This document shows, in pieces, positions 30,227 to 40,161 of a DNA stretch of 64,000 bases. The position numbers and the translations under genes are program-made. Position 1 is the first letter of the stretch. Each line of letters begins with the position of its first letter. This DNA comes from Bacteroidota bacterium (lineage in GTDB: Bacteria > Bacteroidota > Bacteroidia > B-17B0 > Aurantibacillaceae). The notes under the pieces were generated by a model. That model did no database searches and had not been told where the DNA came from. It was given only the letters and a program-made list of their open reading frames with translations. The stretch covers positions 1-64,000 of the forward strand of contig JADJFB010000016.1 in NCBI GenBank assembly GCA_016708845.1, read 5' to 3'.

Positions 30227-31917
30227 CTACAACTTCTCATACTCACTCTTAACAAAGTCAGCTAACTCTTTTACATAAGCTGGAGAGAAATCAAATTTAA
30301 TTCCCGCTGCTTCATATAATTGAGGAATGGTTTTCATGTAACCAAGTGATAAAGCTTTTTTGTAATTAGCTAATGCTTGTTTAGGATTTTGTTTGTAGCT
30401 GCGCCACATAGCAATAGCACCTAGTTGCGCCATACCATATTCAATATAATAAAATGGCACTTCGTATAAATGCAATTGTGCTTGCCATGAGCGTTGTAAA
30501 TTACTTTCTAATCCGGTATAATCCACCACGCCGGTTCCAAAGTCTTTGCTTATTTGCATCCAATACGCATAACGTTCTTCTAACGTATGTTTTGGATTGG
30601 TATAAATCCAATGCTGAAATTTATCAATAGATGCAATCCAAGGTAAACCTTTTAACACATCATTCAATTGTTCTTTCTTCGCGCGTTTATAATCTTCTGG
30701 ATTTGGAAAGAAAGGTTCCCAATGTTCCATGCTAATTAACTCCATGCTCATACTTGCTAATTCTGCAACTTCACTTGGAGTACTTTTAAATTCAGTTAAT
30801 TCTAAATCAGCAGCTAAAAATGCGTGAACAGCGTGACCACCTTCGTGAACCATCGTTACCATATCGCGATGTAAACCAACAGCATTCATAAAAATAAATG
30901 GCACGTCGGTTTCCATTAAAGGATAATTGTAACCACCTGGTGCTTTACCAATTCGTGATTCTAAATCTAAACGTTTGATGTTTTGCATAATGGTAATGCA
31001 CTCTCCAAAATAAGGATCAATGGTATTAAAACATTCAATAGTTTTAGTTGCTAAGTCTTCGCCAGTGGTGAATGGTTTCAAAGGTTCTTTGCCTTCAGCA
31101 TCTACTTCTTTATCCCAAGGTCTGTAAACATCTAATTTCAAAGCATCTTTGCGAGCCTGCTCGTTTTGTTTCACTAAGGGAACAATATGTTGTTGAATCG
31201 CATCTTGAAAATTATGACAATCTTGCACACTATAATCAAAACGACCTAATTCTTCGTGTTTGTAGTCTCTGTAATTGGCAAAGCCTGTATTCAAGGCAAC
31301 TTGATGACGCAAAGCAATTAATTCATCATACAATGTATTTAATTCAGTTTCATCTTCCGCTCTTCGCGCTTGTATTTGATGATAAATGCTTTCGCGTAGT
31401 TCTCTATCATTACTTTTAAAATAGGTTGCTGCTTTTTGTAAAGTAATTTCTTCTTTTTATATGTAATGGTTTGCGCAGCAGAAATGTTTCCATACTCTTG
31501 TTCCTTCTGGCGCAATTCTGTTTGTAGTTCAATATTTTCCTCTCGGTATAACTCAATACTTTTTTTAACACCACGTACATAAACAAAGTATGTATCTTTT
31601 TCTAACTCGTCAATAAAAGGACAGTCGATTAACTTTTTATTTAAGTCGTTGCTGTACGGAGAAATATGTGGTTCAATAGACGTCACAAAATAATTAAATG
31701 ACTCTTGCAATTCCTCGTTTTGAGTATTGCAAGTCATCTTGATGTAGCGCCAAGCGCCGTCTTCATTTAGTACAGCATCTAATTCGCTGTGATCTTTCAT
31801 CCATTGTTTTAATTCGGCAACCGAATTAATTTTTCTATTTTTTAATTCTTCAAAAAAAGGTTCTAATTTTTCCCAGTTGCTTACTCTAAAATCTTCGGAT
31901 AAATAATGTCTGTTCAT
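30227..31917 (-). CDS. M3 family oligoendopeptidase F (frameshifted)
   Basis: A cytoplasmic zinc peptidase that cleaves short peptides. The zinc motif HEGGH is present in MVTMVHEGGHAVHAF, with the downstream Glu region STPSEVAELASMSMEL. The N-terminal part (NRHYLSEDFRVSNWEKLEPFF) is typical of PepF-like proteins. The frame breaks in the T run at 31454-31458 (+ strand). Adding one base gives EEITLQKAATYF and a continuous protein of about 563 residues, the usual length. This looks like a homopolymer error. Confidence 0.88.
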
Positions 31918-31976
31918 TTGTAATGTTTTATGGATTGAAGATAAAGGTTTTTATTCATTTTTTGAAACGAGAGTAC

Positions 31977-32067
31977 TTTCCCCCTTTAGATGGGGTGCCT
32001 GAAAGGCGGGGGATGTTAATACAAAACATCCTCCGTCCTGCGGACACCTCCTTCAAAGGAGGAAATT
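31977..32067. repeat. Intergenic repeat of stacked short palindromes
   Basis: The element begins with CCCCCTTTAGATGGGG and ends with CCTCCTTTGAAGGAGG on one strand or the other, each a short hairpin. In the middle, CATCCTCCGTCCTGCGGACA lies next to a GGATGTT/AACATCC inverted pair. Such elements are common between Bacteroidota genes. It sits upstream of the M3 peptidase gene. Confidence 0.65.
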
Positions 32068-32092
32068 ATACTAATGAGCAATTACCTTAAAT

Positions 32093-32122
32093 AAAAAAAG
32101 CCCTCTCTTTCGAAAGGGCTTT
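32093..32122 (-). terminator. Terminator for the DUF5606 gene
   Basis: On the minus strand AAAGCCCT and AGGGCTTT pair around a 10-base loop, followed by a run of seven T. It lies about 20 bases after the DUF5606 stop. Confidence 0.8.
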
Positions 32123-32143
32123 CAATATATATAAGTGAGCTAA

Positions 32144-32692
32144 TTAAGCTACACCAGTTTTTCTAACACCAGCTGTTTTTTTAACACCTGTGCTTGTTTT
32201 AGTTTTAGTAGTATCTTTAGTAGCTGTTTTTTTAGCTGCTGCTTTTTTCTCAGTTGCTGCTTTTACAATTTTCTTTTCAGCCGACTCTTCAGTAGTTTCT
32301 GCTTCTTTTACTTTTAAGTTACCAGTAGTTTGTAAACCATTATACCAAGTAAATAATTTACGCATATTACTTGTGTAAACACGCTCTTTATCGTACTCAG
32401 GTAAAACTGCTTCAAAATAAGCTGCAATTGCTTTATCATCTGCTTTTGCATCAATAGCTGCACCACCTTTTTCTTTATCAAAAATTGATTTCATGATTTC
32501 AGAAACTGGTTTGTCTTCGCCAGTTGTAAACATACTAATATCTTCTAAAGAGCTAACTTTAGCTGTAGAGCTAATAGAAGTACGTTTTTTATCTGCTAAA
32601 CCTTCAACTATAATTCCGTTTTTAGATTGTGCTACTACTTTATATAATCCTGGTTGTCCGCTTATGGAAATTATTCCTGTTAAATCAATCAT
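32144..32692 (-). CDS. DUF5606 domain protein with Lys/Ala/Thr-rich tail
   Basis: A 182-residue protein. The first 130 residues are the conserved Bacteroidota DUF5606 domain (TGIISISGQPGLYKVVAQSK, SEIMKSIFDKE, RVYTSNMRKLFTWYNGL), whose function is not known. The last 50 residues are low-complexity Lys, Ala and Thr, strongly basic and probably disordered, resembling histone-like tails and possibly binding nucleic acid (inference). On the minus strand TATTTTTG (32718-32725) matches the -7 consensus just upstream of the ATG. Confidence 0.85.
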   Translation of the reverse strand: MIDLTGIISISGQPGLYKVVAQSKNGIIVEGLADKKRTSISSTAKVSSLEDISMFTTGEDKPVSEIMKSIFDKEKGGAAIDAKADDKAIAAYFEAVLPEYDKERVYTSNMRKLFTWYNGLQTTGNLKVKEAETTEESAEKKIVKAATEKKAAAKKTATKDTTKTKTSTGVKKTAGVRKTGVA

Positions 32693-32758
32693 CGTTCTTT
32701 TTTAAAAAATTAGATAACAAAAATAGCATTTTTTTAATATTTACGCTACTAAAATCAA

Positions 32759-33631
32759 CTATTGAATAGTTTTTTGCTGTAATTTCTGATTTTTTCGACG
32801 TTTTACGATTTTGTATATTACATACCATATTAAACCACCTATTAACCACATAGGCCAAAGTTGTGTCATGCCAATTAAAAACCACAAAAAGCCCATGCCT
32901 CCCTCCGAAAGTGCATCTGCCATTTTACCACCAAAATGAAAACCAGCCGTTGCTCTTTTTTCATAGTAGGTAATGATTAAAGTACTGTAACCAACTTGGT
33001 TACTTAAATAACGTAAACGTCCTTCGGTAGATTCGATATCTTCTCTAATTAAAGAAATCTCCTTTTCAATTTTTAAAATATCAGTCATGTTATTTGCTTT
33101 GGCTAATAATTCCTGATATTTTCCTTCTAGTTGCTTTTTATTTTTTAAACGCGCTTCAATATCTACAAACTCTGCGGTTACGTCTTCAATGTCTATGCGT
33201 TTCGAATCAAATTCTCCAACTTGTAAACCTATGTCGTTAATGATATGATCGAAATTTGAATTAGGCACCCTTACCGTTAAAATCTCAGTTGGGTTAACGC
33301 GGTAATCTTCTATTTTTTCGTTAGAGATATAACCTTTGTGTTTTGATATCACCTTTTGTAAAAAAGTTTTGGTGTCTTTGATGTTTTTGACTTCAAAACT
33401 TATGTCGCCGTTTTTAATGAGTTTTTGCTCGGTTATGTTTTTTTGCTCTTCTGCTACTGATTTTTCGGCTGGTGGTGGTGTTAAATCAACCGTTGTTGCA
33501 TCTAATTCCATTCCACCGCCGCCAACGCCTTCGTAAGCTTTATCGCTTGAACTAAAATTTTCTGATTTACTACTACAAGCTACAAAGCAGGTTACTAAAC
33601 TTGCTATGATGATTGAATTTAAAATTCGCAT
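32759..33631 (-). CDS. DUF4349 lipoprotein
   Basis: A 290-residue envelope protein. A lipoprotein signal peptide (TCFVACSSK) is followed by the DUF4349 domain (LIKNGDISFEVKNIKDTKTFLQKVI, IDIEDVTAEFVDIEARLKNKKQLEGKYQELLAKA). The domain contains a coiled coil at about 150-205. One C-terminal membrane helix (FLWFLIGMTQLWPMWLIGGLIWYVIY) and a basic tail follow. This is the usual DUF4349 layout. Its role is unknown. The 5' region is the 420-base gap before nrdB. Confidence 0.88.
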   Translation of the reverse strand: MRILNSIIIASLVTCFVACSSKSENFSSSDKAYEGVGGGGMELDATTVDLTPPPAEKSVAEEQKNITEQKLIKNGDISFEVKNIKDTKTFLQKVISKHKGYISNEKIEDYRVNPTEILTVRVPNSNFDHIINDIGLQVGEFDSKRIDIEDVTAEFVDIEARLKNKKQLEGKYQELLAKANNMTDILKIEKEISLIREDIESTEGRLRYLSNQVGYSTLIITYYEKRATAGFHFGGKMADALSEGGMGFLWFLIGMTQLWPMWLIGGLIWYVIYKIVKRRKNQKLQQKTIQ

Positions 33632-34051
33632 AATGATTATTTTTTTAAGATTAATACTTTGTTTAGATAGACGAATTGGATTTATTCCATAAAATTTTGA
33701 ATAATAATTCCTTTTATGTTAATACCATTTTACTAAAAAGGTAAATTTATCAATGAAATCAATTGTTTCGAGCCATTTTTGACTAAAATCTTATATGCCT
33801 TAACAAAAAAATAAATACAACGAACAATTTTTTTTCACTTTTTTTTATAATTTCTTTAATTGCTTGATACATAAGGAAATTAGCCACTTATCAACGATGG
33901 CTGTTAATTTCTCAATGTTAAAAAAACAGCCTTAATGTTAATTTCATTTTCTAAAAATGCAATCATTTTTAATCAGATTTGTAGAACGAAGATTTAAACT
34001 AATACGCTTACTATTTTTTTAATAATAAGCTTTATATATAAAGACCGATTT
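33632..34051. other. AT-rich intergenic region upstream of nrdB
   Basis: 420 bases with no gene. It must hold divergent promoters for the DUF4349 gene and nrdB. I looked for an NrdR-type box (ACA...TGT palindromes of about 16 bp) and saw none convincing. TTTATATATAAAG just before the nrdB start is a short AT palindrome. Nothing else stands out. Confidence 0.5.
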
Positions 34052-35023
34052 ATGACAGAACCAATACTAGCAGAAAACAAAGACCGCTTTGTTATTTTCC
34101 CAATCAAACACAATGATATTTGGGAATATTATAAAAAATCAGAAGCAAGTTTCTGGACAGCCGAAGAAATTGACTTATCTAATGACCTTGGTGATTGGAA
34201 TAATAAGTTAAATGACAACGAGCGTCATTTTGTGAAACATGTTTTAGCGTTTTTTGCTGCAAGTGATGGAATTGTAAATGAAAACTTAGCGATTAACTTC
34301 TTAAACGAAGTACAATACCCTGAGGCTCGTTTCTTTTATGGTTTCCAAGTAATGATGGAAAACATCCACTCTGAAACTTACTCTTTATTAATAGATACAT
34401 ATATTAAAGATCCAGTTGAAAAGGATAAATTATTACATGCGGTTGAAACAGTACCATGTGTAGGTAAAAAAGCTGACTGGGCTTTAACTTGGATTAACAA
34501 CGGAAGTTTTGCTGAGCGTTTAATTGCGTTTGCAGCAGTGGAAGGAATTTTCTTCTCTGGTTCTTTCTGTTCTATTTTCTGGTTAAAAAAACGTGGTTTA
34601 ATGCCGGGCTTAAGTTTCAGTAACGAGTTAATTTCTCGTGACGAAGGCTTACACTGCGACTTTGCGTGTATGTTATATTCTGATCACGTAAAAAATAAAT
34701 TACCAAAAGAAACCGTAACTAAAATTATTACGGATGCGGTAGTGATTGAAAAAGAATTTGTGTCAGACGCTATTCCAGTACGTTTAATTGGAATGAACGC
34801 TGATTTAATGTGTCAATATATTGAGTTTTGTGCCGATAGATTATTGTTAGCATTAGGTTGCGACAAGTTTTATAATGCAACAAATCCTTTCGATTTTATG
34901 GAAATGATTTCGTTGCAGGGCAAAACTAATTTCTTCGAAAAACGTGTTGCTGAATACCAAAAATCGGGTGTGATGAACAATAAAGAGGAAAATAATGTGT
35001 TTAATCTGGATGAAGACTTTTAG
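34052..35023 (+). CDS. nrdB: Ribonucleotide reductase class Ia, beta subunit
   Basis: Provides the diiron-tyrosyl radical for reduction of ribonucleotides to deoxyribonucleotides. Metal-ligand motifs are visible: Asp72 in FAASDGIVNENL, Glu103 and His106 in ENIHSETY, and the later DEGLH. The radical Tyr110 is present at the E. coli Tyr122-equivalent spacing (E..H...Y), so this looks like a conventional tyrosyl-radical enzyme. The C-terminal NVFNLDEDF tail fits docking to NrdA. Length of 323 is normal. nrdA follows after 283 bases on the same strand. Confidence 0.96.
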   Translation: MTEPILAENKDRFVIFPIKHNDIWEYYKKSEASFWTAEEIDLSNDLGDWNNKLNDNERHFVKHVLAFFAASDGIVNENLAINFLNEVQYPEARFFYGFQVMMENIHSETYSLLIDTYIKDPVEKDKLLHAVETVPCVGKKADWALTWINNGSFAERLIAFAAVEGIFFSGSFCSIFWLKKRGLMPGLSFSNELISRDEGLHCDFACMLYSDHVKNKLPKETVTKIITDAVVIEKEFVSDAIPVRLIGMNADLMCQYIEFCADRLLLALGCDKFYNATNPFDFMEMISLQGKTNFFEKRVAEYQKSGVMNNKEENNVFNLDEDF

Positions 35024-35306
35024 GTAAGAAATTCATCGGTTAAAATTCCCAATTCGTATCTCATTGAAAATCATTGAACAAGGTTTAAATCTTGTAAGGG
35101 AATACTAGCCTCCAGAAACACGTTCATTAAATGTTAAATTTTAGTGCTGCCCCTTGAAGGCGCACCAAATAAGAAAAAAATTAATTAACCACTACTTTGT
35201 TAATATCAAGTGGTGGCTAAAGTAAAAAAAGACGATTATAGTTATAACTTGTTGTAACCAAAACGATACTCAAAAACTAAGTAAAACCAATTAAAAACTA
35301 AAGGCA

Positions 35307-37718
35307 ATGTTTGTAATAAAAAGAGATGGCACTCAAGAGTCTGTGAAGTTTGACAAAATCACAGCACGCGTTCAAAAATTAAGCTATGGCTTAGATCCTG
35401 CATTTGTAGATCCAATTCAAGTAGCAAAAAAAGTAATTGATGGTGTGTATGATGGCGTTAGCACTGTTGATTTAGATAACTTAGCAGCTGAAACTGCTGC
35501 ATCGTTAACAACGAAGCATCCTGATTATGCTCAGTTAGCATCGCGTATTGCGGTAAGTAACTTACACAAAAATACAATTAAATCATTCTCAAAAACGATT
35601 GATATATTATATAATTATGTTGATCCAAAAACAAATCAAAAAGCGTCGTTAATTGCCGATGACGTTTATGAAATTGTGATGAAAAATGCACAATTGTTAG
35701 ATTCTTCTATTATTTATGATAGAGATTTTGGTTACGACTATTTTGGTTTTAAAACATTAGAGCGTTCTTATTTATTAAGAACTCACGGTAAAGTTACTGA
35801 GCGCCCTCAACATATGTTAATGCGCGTATCAATTGGTATACACAAAGAAGATATTGCAGCAGCTATCGAAACTTATAATTTAATGAGCGAGCGTTGGTTT
35901 ACACATGCTACGCCTACGTTATTTAATGCTGGTACGCCAAAACCACAAATGAGTTCTTGTTTCTTATTACAAGCTAAAGATGATAGTATTGATGGAATTT
36001 ACGATACATTAAAACAATGTGCTCGTATTTCTCAATCTGCTGGCGGTATTGGTTTAGCTATTCATAAAGTACGTGCTACTGGTTCTTATATTAAAGGAAC
36101 GAATGGTACATCAAATGGTATTTTACCAATGTTAAAAGTATTCAACGAAACAGCTCGTTACGTTGATCAAGGTGGTGGAAAACGTAAAGGTTCTATCGCT
36201 GTTTACTTAGAGCCTTGGCATGCTGATATCTATGAGTTTTTAGATATTCGTAAAAACCATGGTAAAGAAGAAATGCGTGCGCGTGATTTATTTACAGCGT
36301 TATGGATTCCAGATTTATTTATGAAGCGTGTTGAAGCGGAAGGAACTTGGAGTTTAATGTGTCCTAACGAGTGCCCAGGATTATATACATCTCACGGTGC
36401 AGAGTTCGAAGCATTATATACTAAATACGAAGAAGAAGGAAAATTCCGTAAACAAATTCCAGCACGTGAATTATGGGCAGCAATTATCGATTCTCAAATC
36501 GAAACAGGTAACCCATACATGTTATACAAAGATGCTTGTAACTTAAAATCAAATCAATCTCATTTAGGTACTATTCAATCTTCTAACTTATGTACGGAGA
36601 TTGTTGAATACACTAGCCCTGATGAAGTAGCGGTTTGTAACTTAGCTTCTATTGCATTACCTCGTTTTGTAGATGAGAAAGAAGGAACATTTGATCACCA
36701 AAAATTATTTGATGTAACTTATACCATCACTAAAAACTTAAATAAAGTAATTGACCGTAACTACTACCCAATTCCTGAGGCTCGCAATTCAAACATGCGT
36801 CACCGTCCAATTGGTTTAGGAGTACAAGGTTTAGCAGATGCGTTTATTTTAATGCGTTTCCCATTTGAAAGCGAAGAAGCTAAAAAATTAAATGCAGAAA
36901 TTTTTGAAACGATTTATTACGCTTCAATGACTGCTTCTAAAGATTTAGCAATTAAAGATGGCGCTTACGAATCTTATCCAGGTTCTCCATTATCAAAAGG
37001 CATTATGCAATTTGATATGTGGGGTGTTACACCAAGCCCACGTTGGGAATGGAACATCTTAAAAGAAGAAGTAGCAAAATATGGTGTGCGTAACTCATTG
37101 TTATTAGCGCCAATGCCAACGGCTTCTACATCTCAAATTTTAGGAAATAACGAATGTTTTGAACCATATACATCAAACATTTATAGCCGTCGTGTATTAT
37201 CTGGTGAGTTTGCAGTAGTAAACAAACATTTATTACGCGACTTAGTAAAATTAGGTATGTGGAATGATGCGTTGAAAAACAAAATCATTGGCGCAAATGG
37301 TTCAGTACAAAACATTCCTGAAATTCCTCAAAACATTAAAGATATTTACAAAACAGTTTGGGAAATTAAACAACGTACAATTATTGATATGGCTGCCGAC
37401 CGTGGTGCTTACATTTGCCAATCTCAATCATTAAACTTGTTTATCCAAGATGCAAACTTTGCTAAATTATCTTCAGCACATTTCTACGCTTGGAAAAAAG
37501 GATTAAAAACAGGTATGTACTACTTACGTACAAAAGCAGCAGCTGATGCTATTAAGTTTACAGTTGACCAAGCAGCATTAGCAGTGCCAGTATTAGGCAA
37601 CGAAGATGCTTTATTAGTAGAGCGTGGACAAACACACATCTTAAGCTTTGAAGAACAACAAGCACAATTATCTTGTAGTTTAGATAATCCAGAAGGATGT
37701 GAAGCTTGTGGATCATAA
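35307..37718 (+). CDS. nrdA: Ribonucleotide reductase class Ia, alpha subunit
   Basis: The catalytic and allosteric subunit paired with NrdB. Residues 1-90 form an ATP-cone (MFVIKRDGTQESVKFDKITARV). Catalytic-core motifs are the first active-site Cys in MSSCFLLQ, the NLCTEI and CNLASIALP region, and PMPTASTSQILGNNECFEPYTSNIY. The C-terminal redox pair is in CEACGS. Length of 803 is normal. Synonymous codon choice is unusually uniform (for example TTA for Leu and GGT for Gly), suggesting high expression. The 283-base space before it holds one imperfect hairpin and no gene. Confidence 0.97.
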   Translation: MFVIKRDGTQESVKFDKITARVQKLSYGLDPAFVDPIQVAKKVIDGVYDGVSTVDLDNLAAETAASLTTKHPDYAQLASRIAVSNLHKNTIKSFSKTIDILYNYVDPKTNQKASLIADDVYEIVMKNAQLLDSSIIYDRDFGYDYFGFKTLERSYLLRTHGKVTERPQHMLMRVSIGIHKEDIAAAIETYNLMSERWFTHATPTLFNAGTPKPQMSSCFLLQAKDDSIDGIYDTLKQCARISQSAGGIGLAIHKVRATGSYIKGTNGTSNGILPMLKVFNETARYVDQGGGKRKGSIAVYLEPWHADIYEFLDIRKNHGKEEMRARDLFTALWIPDLFMKRVEAEGTWSLMCPNECPGLYTSHGAEFEALYTKYEEEGKFRKQIPARELWAAIIDSQIETGNPYMLYKDACNLKSNQSHLGTIQSSNLCTEIVEYTSPDEVAVCNLASIALPRFVDEKEGTFDHQKLFDVTYTITKNLNKVIDRNYYPIPEARNSNMRHRPIGLGVQGLADAFILMRFPFESEEAKKLNAEIFETIYYASMTASKDLAIKDGAYESYPGSPLSKGIMQFDMWGVTPSPRWEWNILKEEVAKYGVRNSLLLAPMPTASTSQILGNNECFEPYTSNIYSRRVLSGEFAVVNKHLLRDLVKLGMWNDALKNKIIGANGSVQNIPEIPQNIKDIYKTVWEIKQRTIIDMAADRGAYICQSQSLNLFIQDANFAKLSSAHFYAWKKGLKTGMYYLRTKAAADAIKFTVDQAALAVPVLGNEDALLVERGQTHILSFEEQQAQLSCSLDNPEGCEACGS

Positions 37719-37728
37719 TACAAACAAA

Positions 37729-37754
37729 TGTCACGCTGAGCGGAGTCGAAGCGC
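37729..37754. repeat. Short dispersed repeat (TGTCACGCTGAGCGGAGTCG)
   Basis: TGTCACGCTGAGCGGAGTCG followed by AAGCGC is a widespread Bacteroidota intergenic motif that usually occurs as part of a longer palindromic element. Only one arm is seen here, immediately after nrdA. Confidence 0.5.
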
Positions 37755-37784
37755 ACATTTGATAAAATAATAAGTTTAACCCTG

Positions 37785-37823
37785 AAAAAAAGCCTCTCTG
37801 AAATTTTTAGAGAGGCTTTTTTT
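37785..37823. terminator. Bidirectional terminator after nrdA
   Basis: AAAAAAAGCCTCTCT and AGAGAGGCTTTTTTT pair perfectly around a 9-base loop. It lies between nrdA and the convergent XRE regulator gene and can serve both. Confidence 0.92.
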
Positions 37824-37824
37824 A

Positions 37825-38052
37825 TTACTCTTTTTCGATGCGAGAAAAGAATTTAGATAAAGGCATATCGAAGTATTTGCAAATAACTTCAAGCGTGCTA
37901 ATAGAAACATTATTGTTACCAGTTTCAATTCTAGCGATATGAATATTTGTGTCGTTATAAAAATCTTCTTGAGTAATAGCATTGGCTTTTCTCAATTCTT
38001 TTAATTGAATAGCAATTGCTTTAAGAAGTTTTTTATTTTTTATTTGACTCAT
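37825..38052 (-). CDS. XRE-family helix-turn-helix regulator
   Basis: A 75-residue DNA-binding protein consisting almost only of a Cro/C1-type HTH (IAIQLKELRKANAITQEDFYNDTNIHIARIETGNNNVSISTLEVICKYFDM). There is no toxin-like partner next to it. The divergent gene encodes an exported DUF4468 protein, and several TGAC/GTCA palindromes lie between the two starts, so it probably controls itself and perhaps that neighbour. The start is the ATG at 38052. Confidence 0.88.
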   Translation of the reverse strand: MSQIKNKKLLKAIAIQLKELRKANAITQEDFYNDTNIHIARIETGNNNVSISTLEVICKYFDMPLSKFFSRIEKE

Positions 38053-38057
38053 TAATA

Positions 38058-38105
38058 GTCAAATTGACGAATACGTCAGGATTAAATTAATGACAAATTC
38101 GTCAT
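38058..38105. promoter_or_regulatory. Three palindromic operator-like sites for the XRE regulator
   Basis: GTCAAATTGAC (38058-38068), TGACGAATACGTCA (38065-38078) and TGACAAATTCGTCA (38091-38104) are palindromes sharing TGAC/GTCA half-sites. The last two are centred 26 bases apart. They lie just upstream of the XRE gene start and before the divergent DUF4468 gene, where autoregulatory operators are usually found. Confidence 0.5.
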
Positions 38106-38147
38106 TTTGCGTTTTTTTCATTAAGTTTACATCTTATAATTAAAAGC

Positions 38148-38816
38148 ATGAAAAAAGTCTTATTTCTAGGATGTATCTTAGCTGCATCGATAATGATTTC
38201 TCAAAATACAGCAGTAGTATATGAAAACATAGACGATACTATCCCAAAAGTTGTGAAAGTTAAAGAAGGCAGACATGCTATTTTACCTTTTAATTCAGAG
38301 GGTAAAATATGTTATACTGGAGTAGTAGATATTCCTTCAAAAAATCAAGAAAAGTTATATAAAGATTCTAAGGAATATGTATTACTGAATTATACAAGCA
38401 AAGATTTTCCAACAATAGCAGAAGATCAAGGAGAGAGAATTTACATTAAAGGTAGATTCATGGCACCTCATTTGAAGTATGGTTTTCCTATTTTTGTTCA
38501 TAAAACATGGTGGGATGTTGTGTACACTGCAAAATTTTATTTTAAAGATGGTAAATACAAGTATGAAATAACAGACTTGTTTATAATGAAAAAACTCCCA
38601 GCGAAAATTAAACAACAATATTGGGGATATGGATATTCAACCGGTAATATAGAGGAAGCTAAAGTTATTAAGAAAGATTTGGAGAAAATGTATAAAGTGA
38701 AAAGATATAGAACTCGATTTGCATTAATTTTTTGGAAAATAGACCAAGGAATAAAAGCAGAAATAGCAAATTATGAGAAATATATGAAGAAAGATAATGA
38801 TCAAAAAAAATGGTAA
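38148..38816 (+). CDS. Exported DUF4468 domain protein
   Basis: A 222-residue exported protein with a signal peptide (MKKVLFLGCILAASIMISQN). The DUF4468 domain is recognisable from LPFNSEGKICYTGVVDIPSKNQEKLYKDSKEYVL and the following FYFKDGKYKYEITDLFI strand pair. DUF4468 is a TBP-like fold found in many Bacteroidota exported proteins and has no known function. The C-terminal 60 residues are basic and helical. It is divergent from the XRE regulator and ends before a clear terminator. Confidence 0.75.
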   Translation: MKKVLFLGCILAASIMISQNTAVVYENIDDTIPKVVKVKEGRHAILPFNSEGKICYTGVVDIPSKNQEKLYKDSKEYVLLNYTSKDFPTIAEDQGERIYIKGRFMAPHLKYGFPIFVHKTWWDVVYTAKFYFKDGKYKYEITDLFIMKKLPAKIKQQYWGYGYSTGNIEEAKVIKKDLEKMYKVKRYRTRFALIFWKIDQGIKAEIANYEKYMKKDNDQKKW

Positions 38817-38855
38817 TACCCCACTACTTAAATTTGTAATTATTCAATAATATTG

Positions 38856-38889
38856 AAAAGCCCAATGATGAAAATCGTTGGGCTTTTTT
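38856..38889 (+). terminator. Terminator after the DUF4468 gene
   Basis: AAAAGCCCAA pairs with TTGGGCTTTT around a 12-base loop and is followed by more T. It lies about 40 bases after the stop. Confidence 0.85.
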
Positions 38890-38947
38890 GTTAAATACTG
38901 TCTTTTCTCATCTTTTTATATGCCATAAATTTTGTTACATTTAAGCG

Positions 38948-40142
38948 ATGATTACATGGTTTAATAAGCTTATCAATGTTGGTGTAAAAACAAATTATCA
39001 GCCTTGGGAAATTTACCTGAGCCGTAAGCTTAATTTAATTGCAACCATCTCCATGTGTAATATGATTATTGCCTTGGTGTTTTTCCAAATAACAGGTTAC
39101 AAGCATATTTTTACAGATTGTTTATTGTCGTTATTGGTACTGCCCTTTTTAATTTTATTAAATCGCTACAAAAATTATATATGGACAGCCTACGGTTTTT
39201 ATATCATAGGCTTTAGTTTTTTAGCTTCTATGTGCCTAAAAATGGGCATCGATTCCTATATCATTTTGTTTTATTTCCCCATGATGATTAGTTTAATTCA
39301 GTTATTGGGTAGGCGAGAAACCTTGAAACATTTAGTGGCGATTAGTATCTTTTGTTTCTGCACCATTATAGTGATTGTGATTGGTTACAATGGCAACCTC
39401 TATAATTTTGAAGTGGGTAACGGCGCTTTTAAAAATGCCAAGTTGTTTAATATCATACTTAGTTTTTCGTCGGCTCTGGCATTTAATATCAGCTTAGTAA
39501 TGGAGTCGATTGCTCAAGAAAATTTAATTAAAAAAATGCTGAAAGAAAAAGAGATTTTATTGGCTGAGGTTTTTCACCGCGTCAAAAACAATATGAATAT
39601 TGTAACTAGTTTATTAAATCTAAAAAAAGAAATTTCGGATTCACAAGAAGTAAAAGATGCTTTAGAAGATTGCAGAAATCGCGTATTTTCAATGGCTTTG
39701 GTGCATCAAACTATCTTTAATAATAATAGTATTGTTGAGTTAAATTTTAAAGCCTACATCGAAAGTTTAACAACAGAAATCAAAAACTCTTTAGGTAGTA
39801 ATAAACCAGTCGACATACATTTAGATACAGAATTAGTGATGTTGGATTTATCTACGGCCATTCCTTGCGGTTTAATACTAAACGAATTAATTACCAATTC
39901 ATTTAAATATGCTAGCAGTGATAATAAGCCGTTAGTGATAGATATCAAAATGAGTCAATCGAATACTACGGTTGAGTTAGAAGTAAGACAATGGAAAAGG
40001 GTTACCTGAAAATTGGAAACAAAACAGTCATAGTTTAGGAATGGAATTAATCAATTCCTTGTGCGAACAAATAGATGGCACGCATCAATTTAAAAATGAT
40101 ATGGGTTTAGTGTTTAATCTGGCATTTAAATTAAAGTCGTAG
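38948..40142 (+). CDS. Membrane sensor histidine kinase, HisKA_2 type (frameshifted near C-terminus)
   Basis: About six N-terminal membrane helices (residues 30-185) are followed by a HisKA_2 kinase region. The phosphoacceptor is His210 in VFHRVKNNMNIVTSLLNL, and the N box is LILNELITNSFKYA. The frame breaks near 39981-39990, exactly where the DNGKG motif of the ATPase domain should be. The other frame continues with NWKQNSHSLGMELINSLCEQIDGTH and ends at 40142. Two missing bases, or one extra, would restore the motif. There is no adjacent response regulator gene, so it is an orphan here. Confidence 0.85.
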
Positions 40143-40161
40143 TTTTTATTATATTTAAAAA

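Noticed and set aside
33632..34051. NrdR boxes upstream of nrdB
   Set aside because: No pair of matching palindromes with the usual spacing could be found.
35024..35306. Imperfect hairpin between nrdB and nrdA as a riboswitch or terminator
   Set aside because: CCACTACTTTG and CAAGTGGTGG pair imperfectly and no T run follows. I see no riboswitch consensus; B12 regulation would not be expected for a class Ia enzyme.
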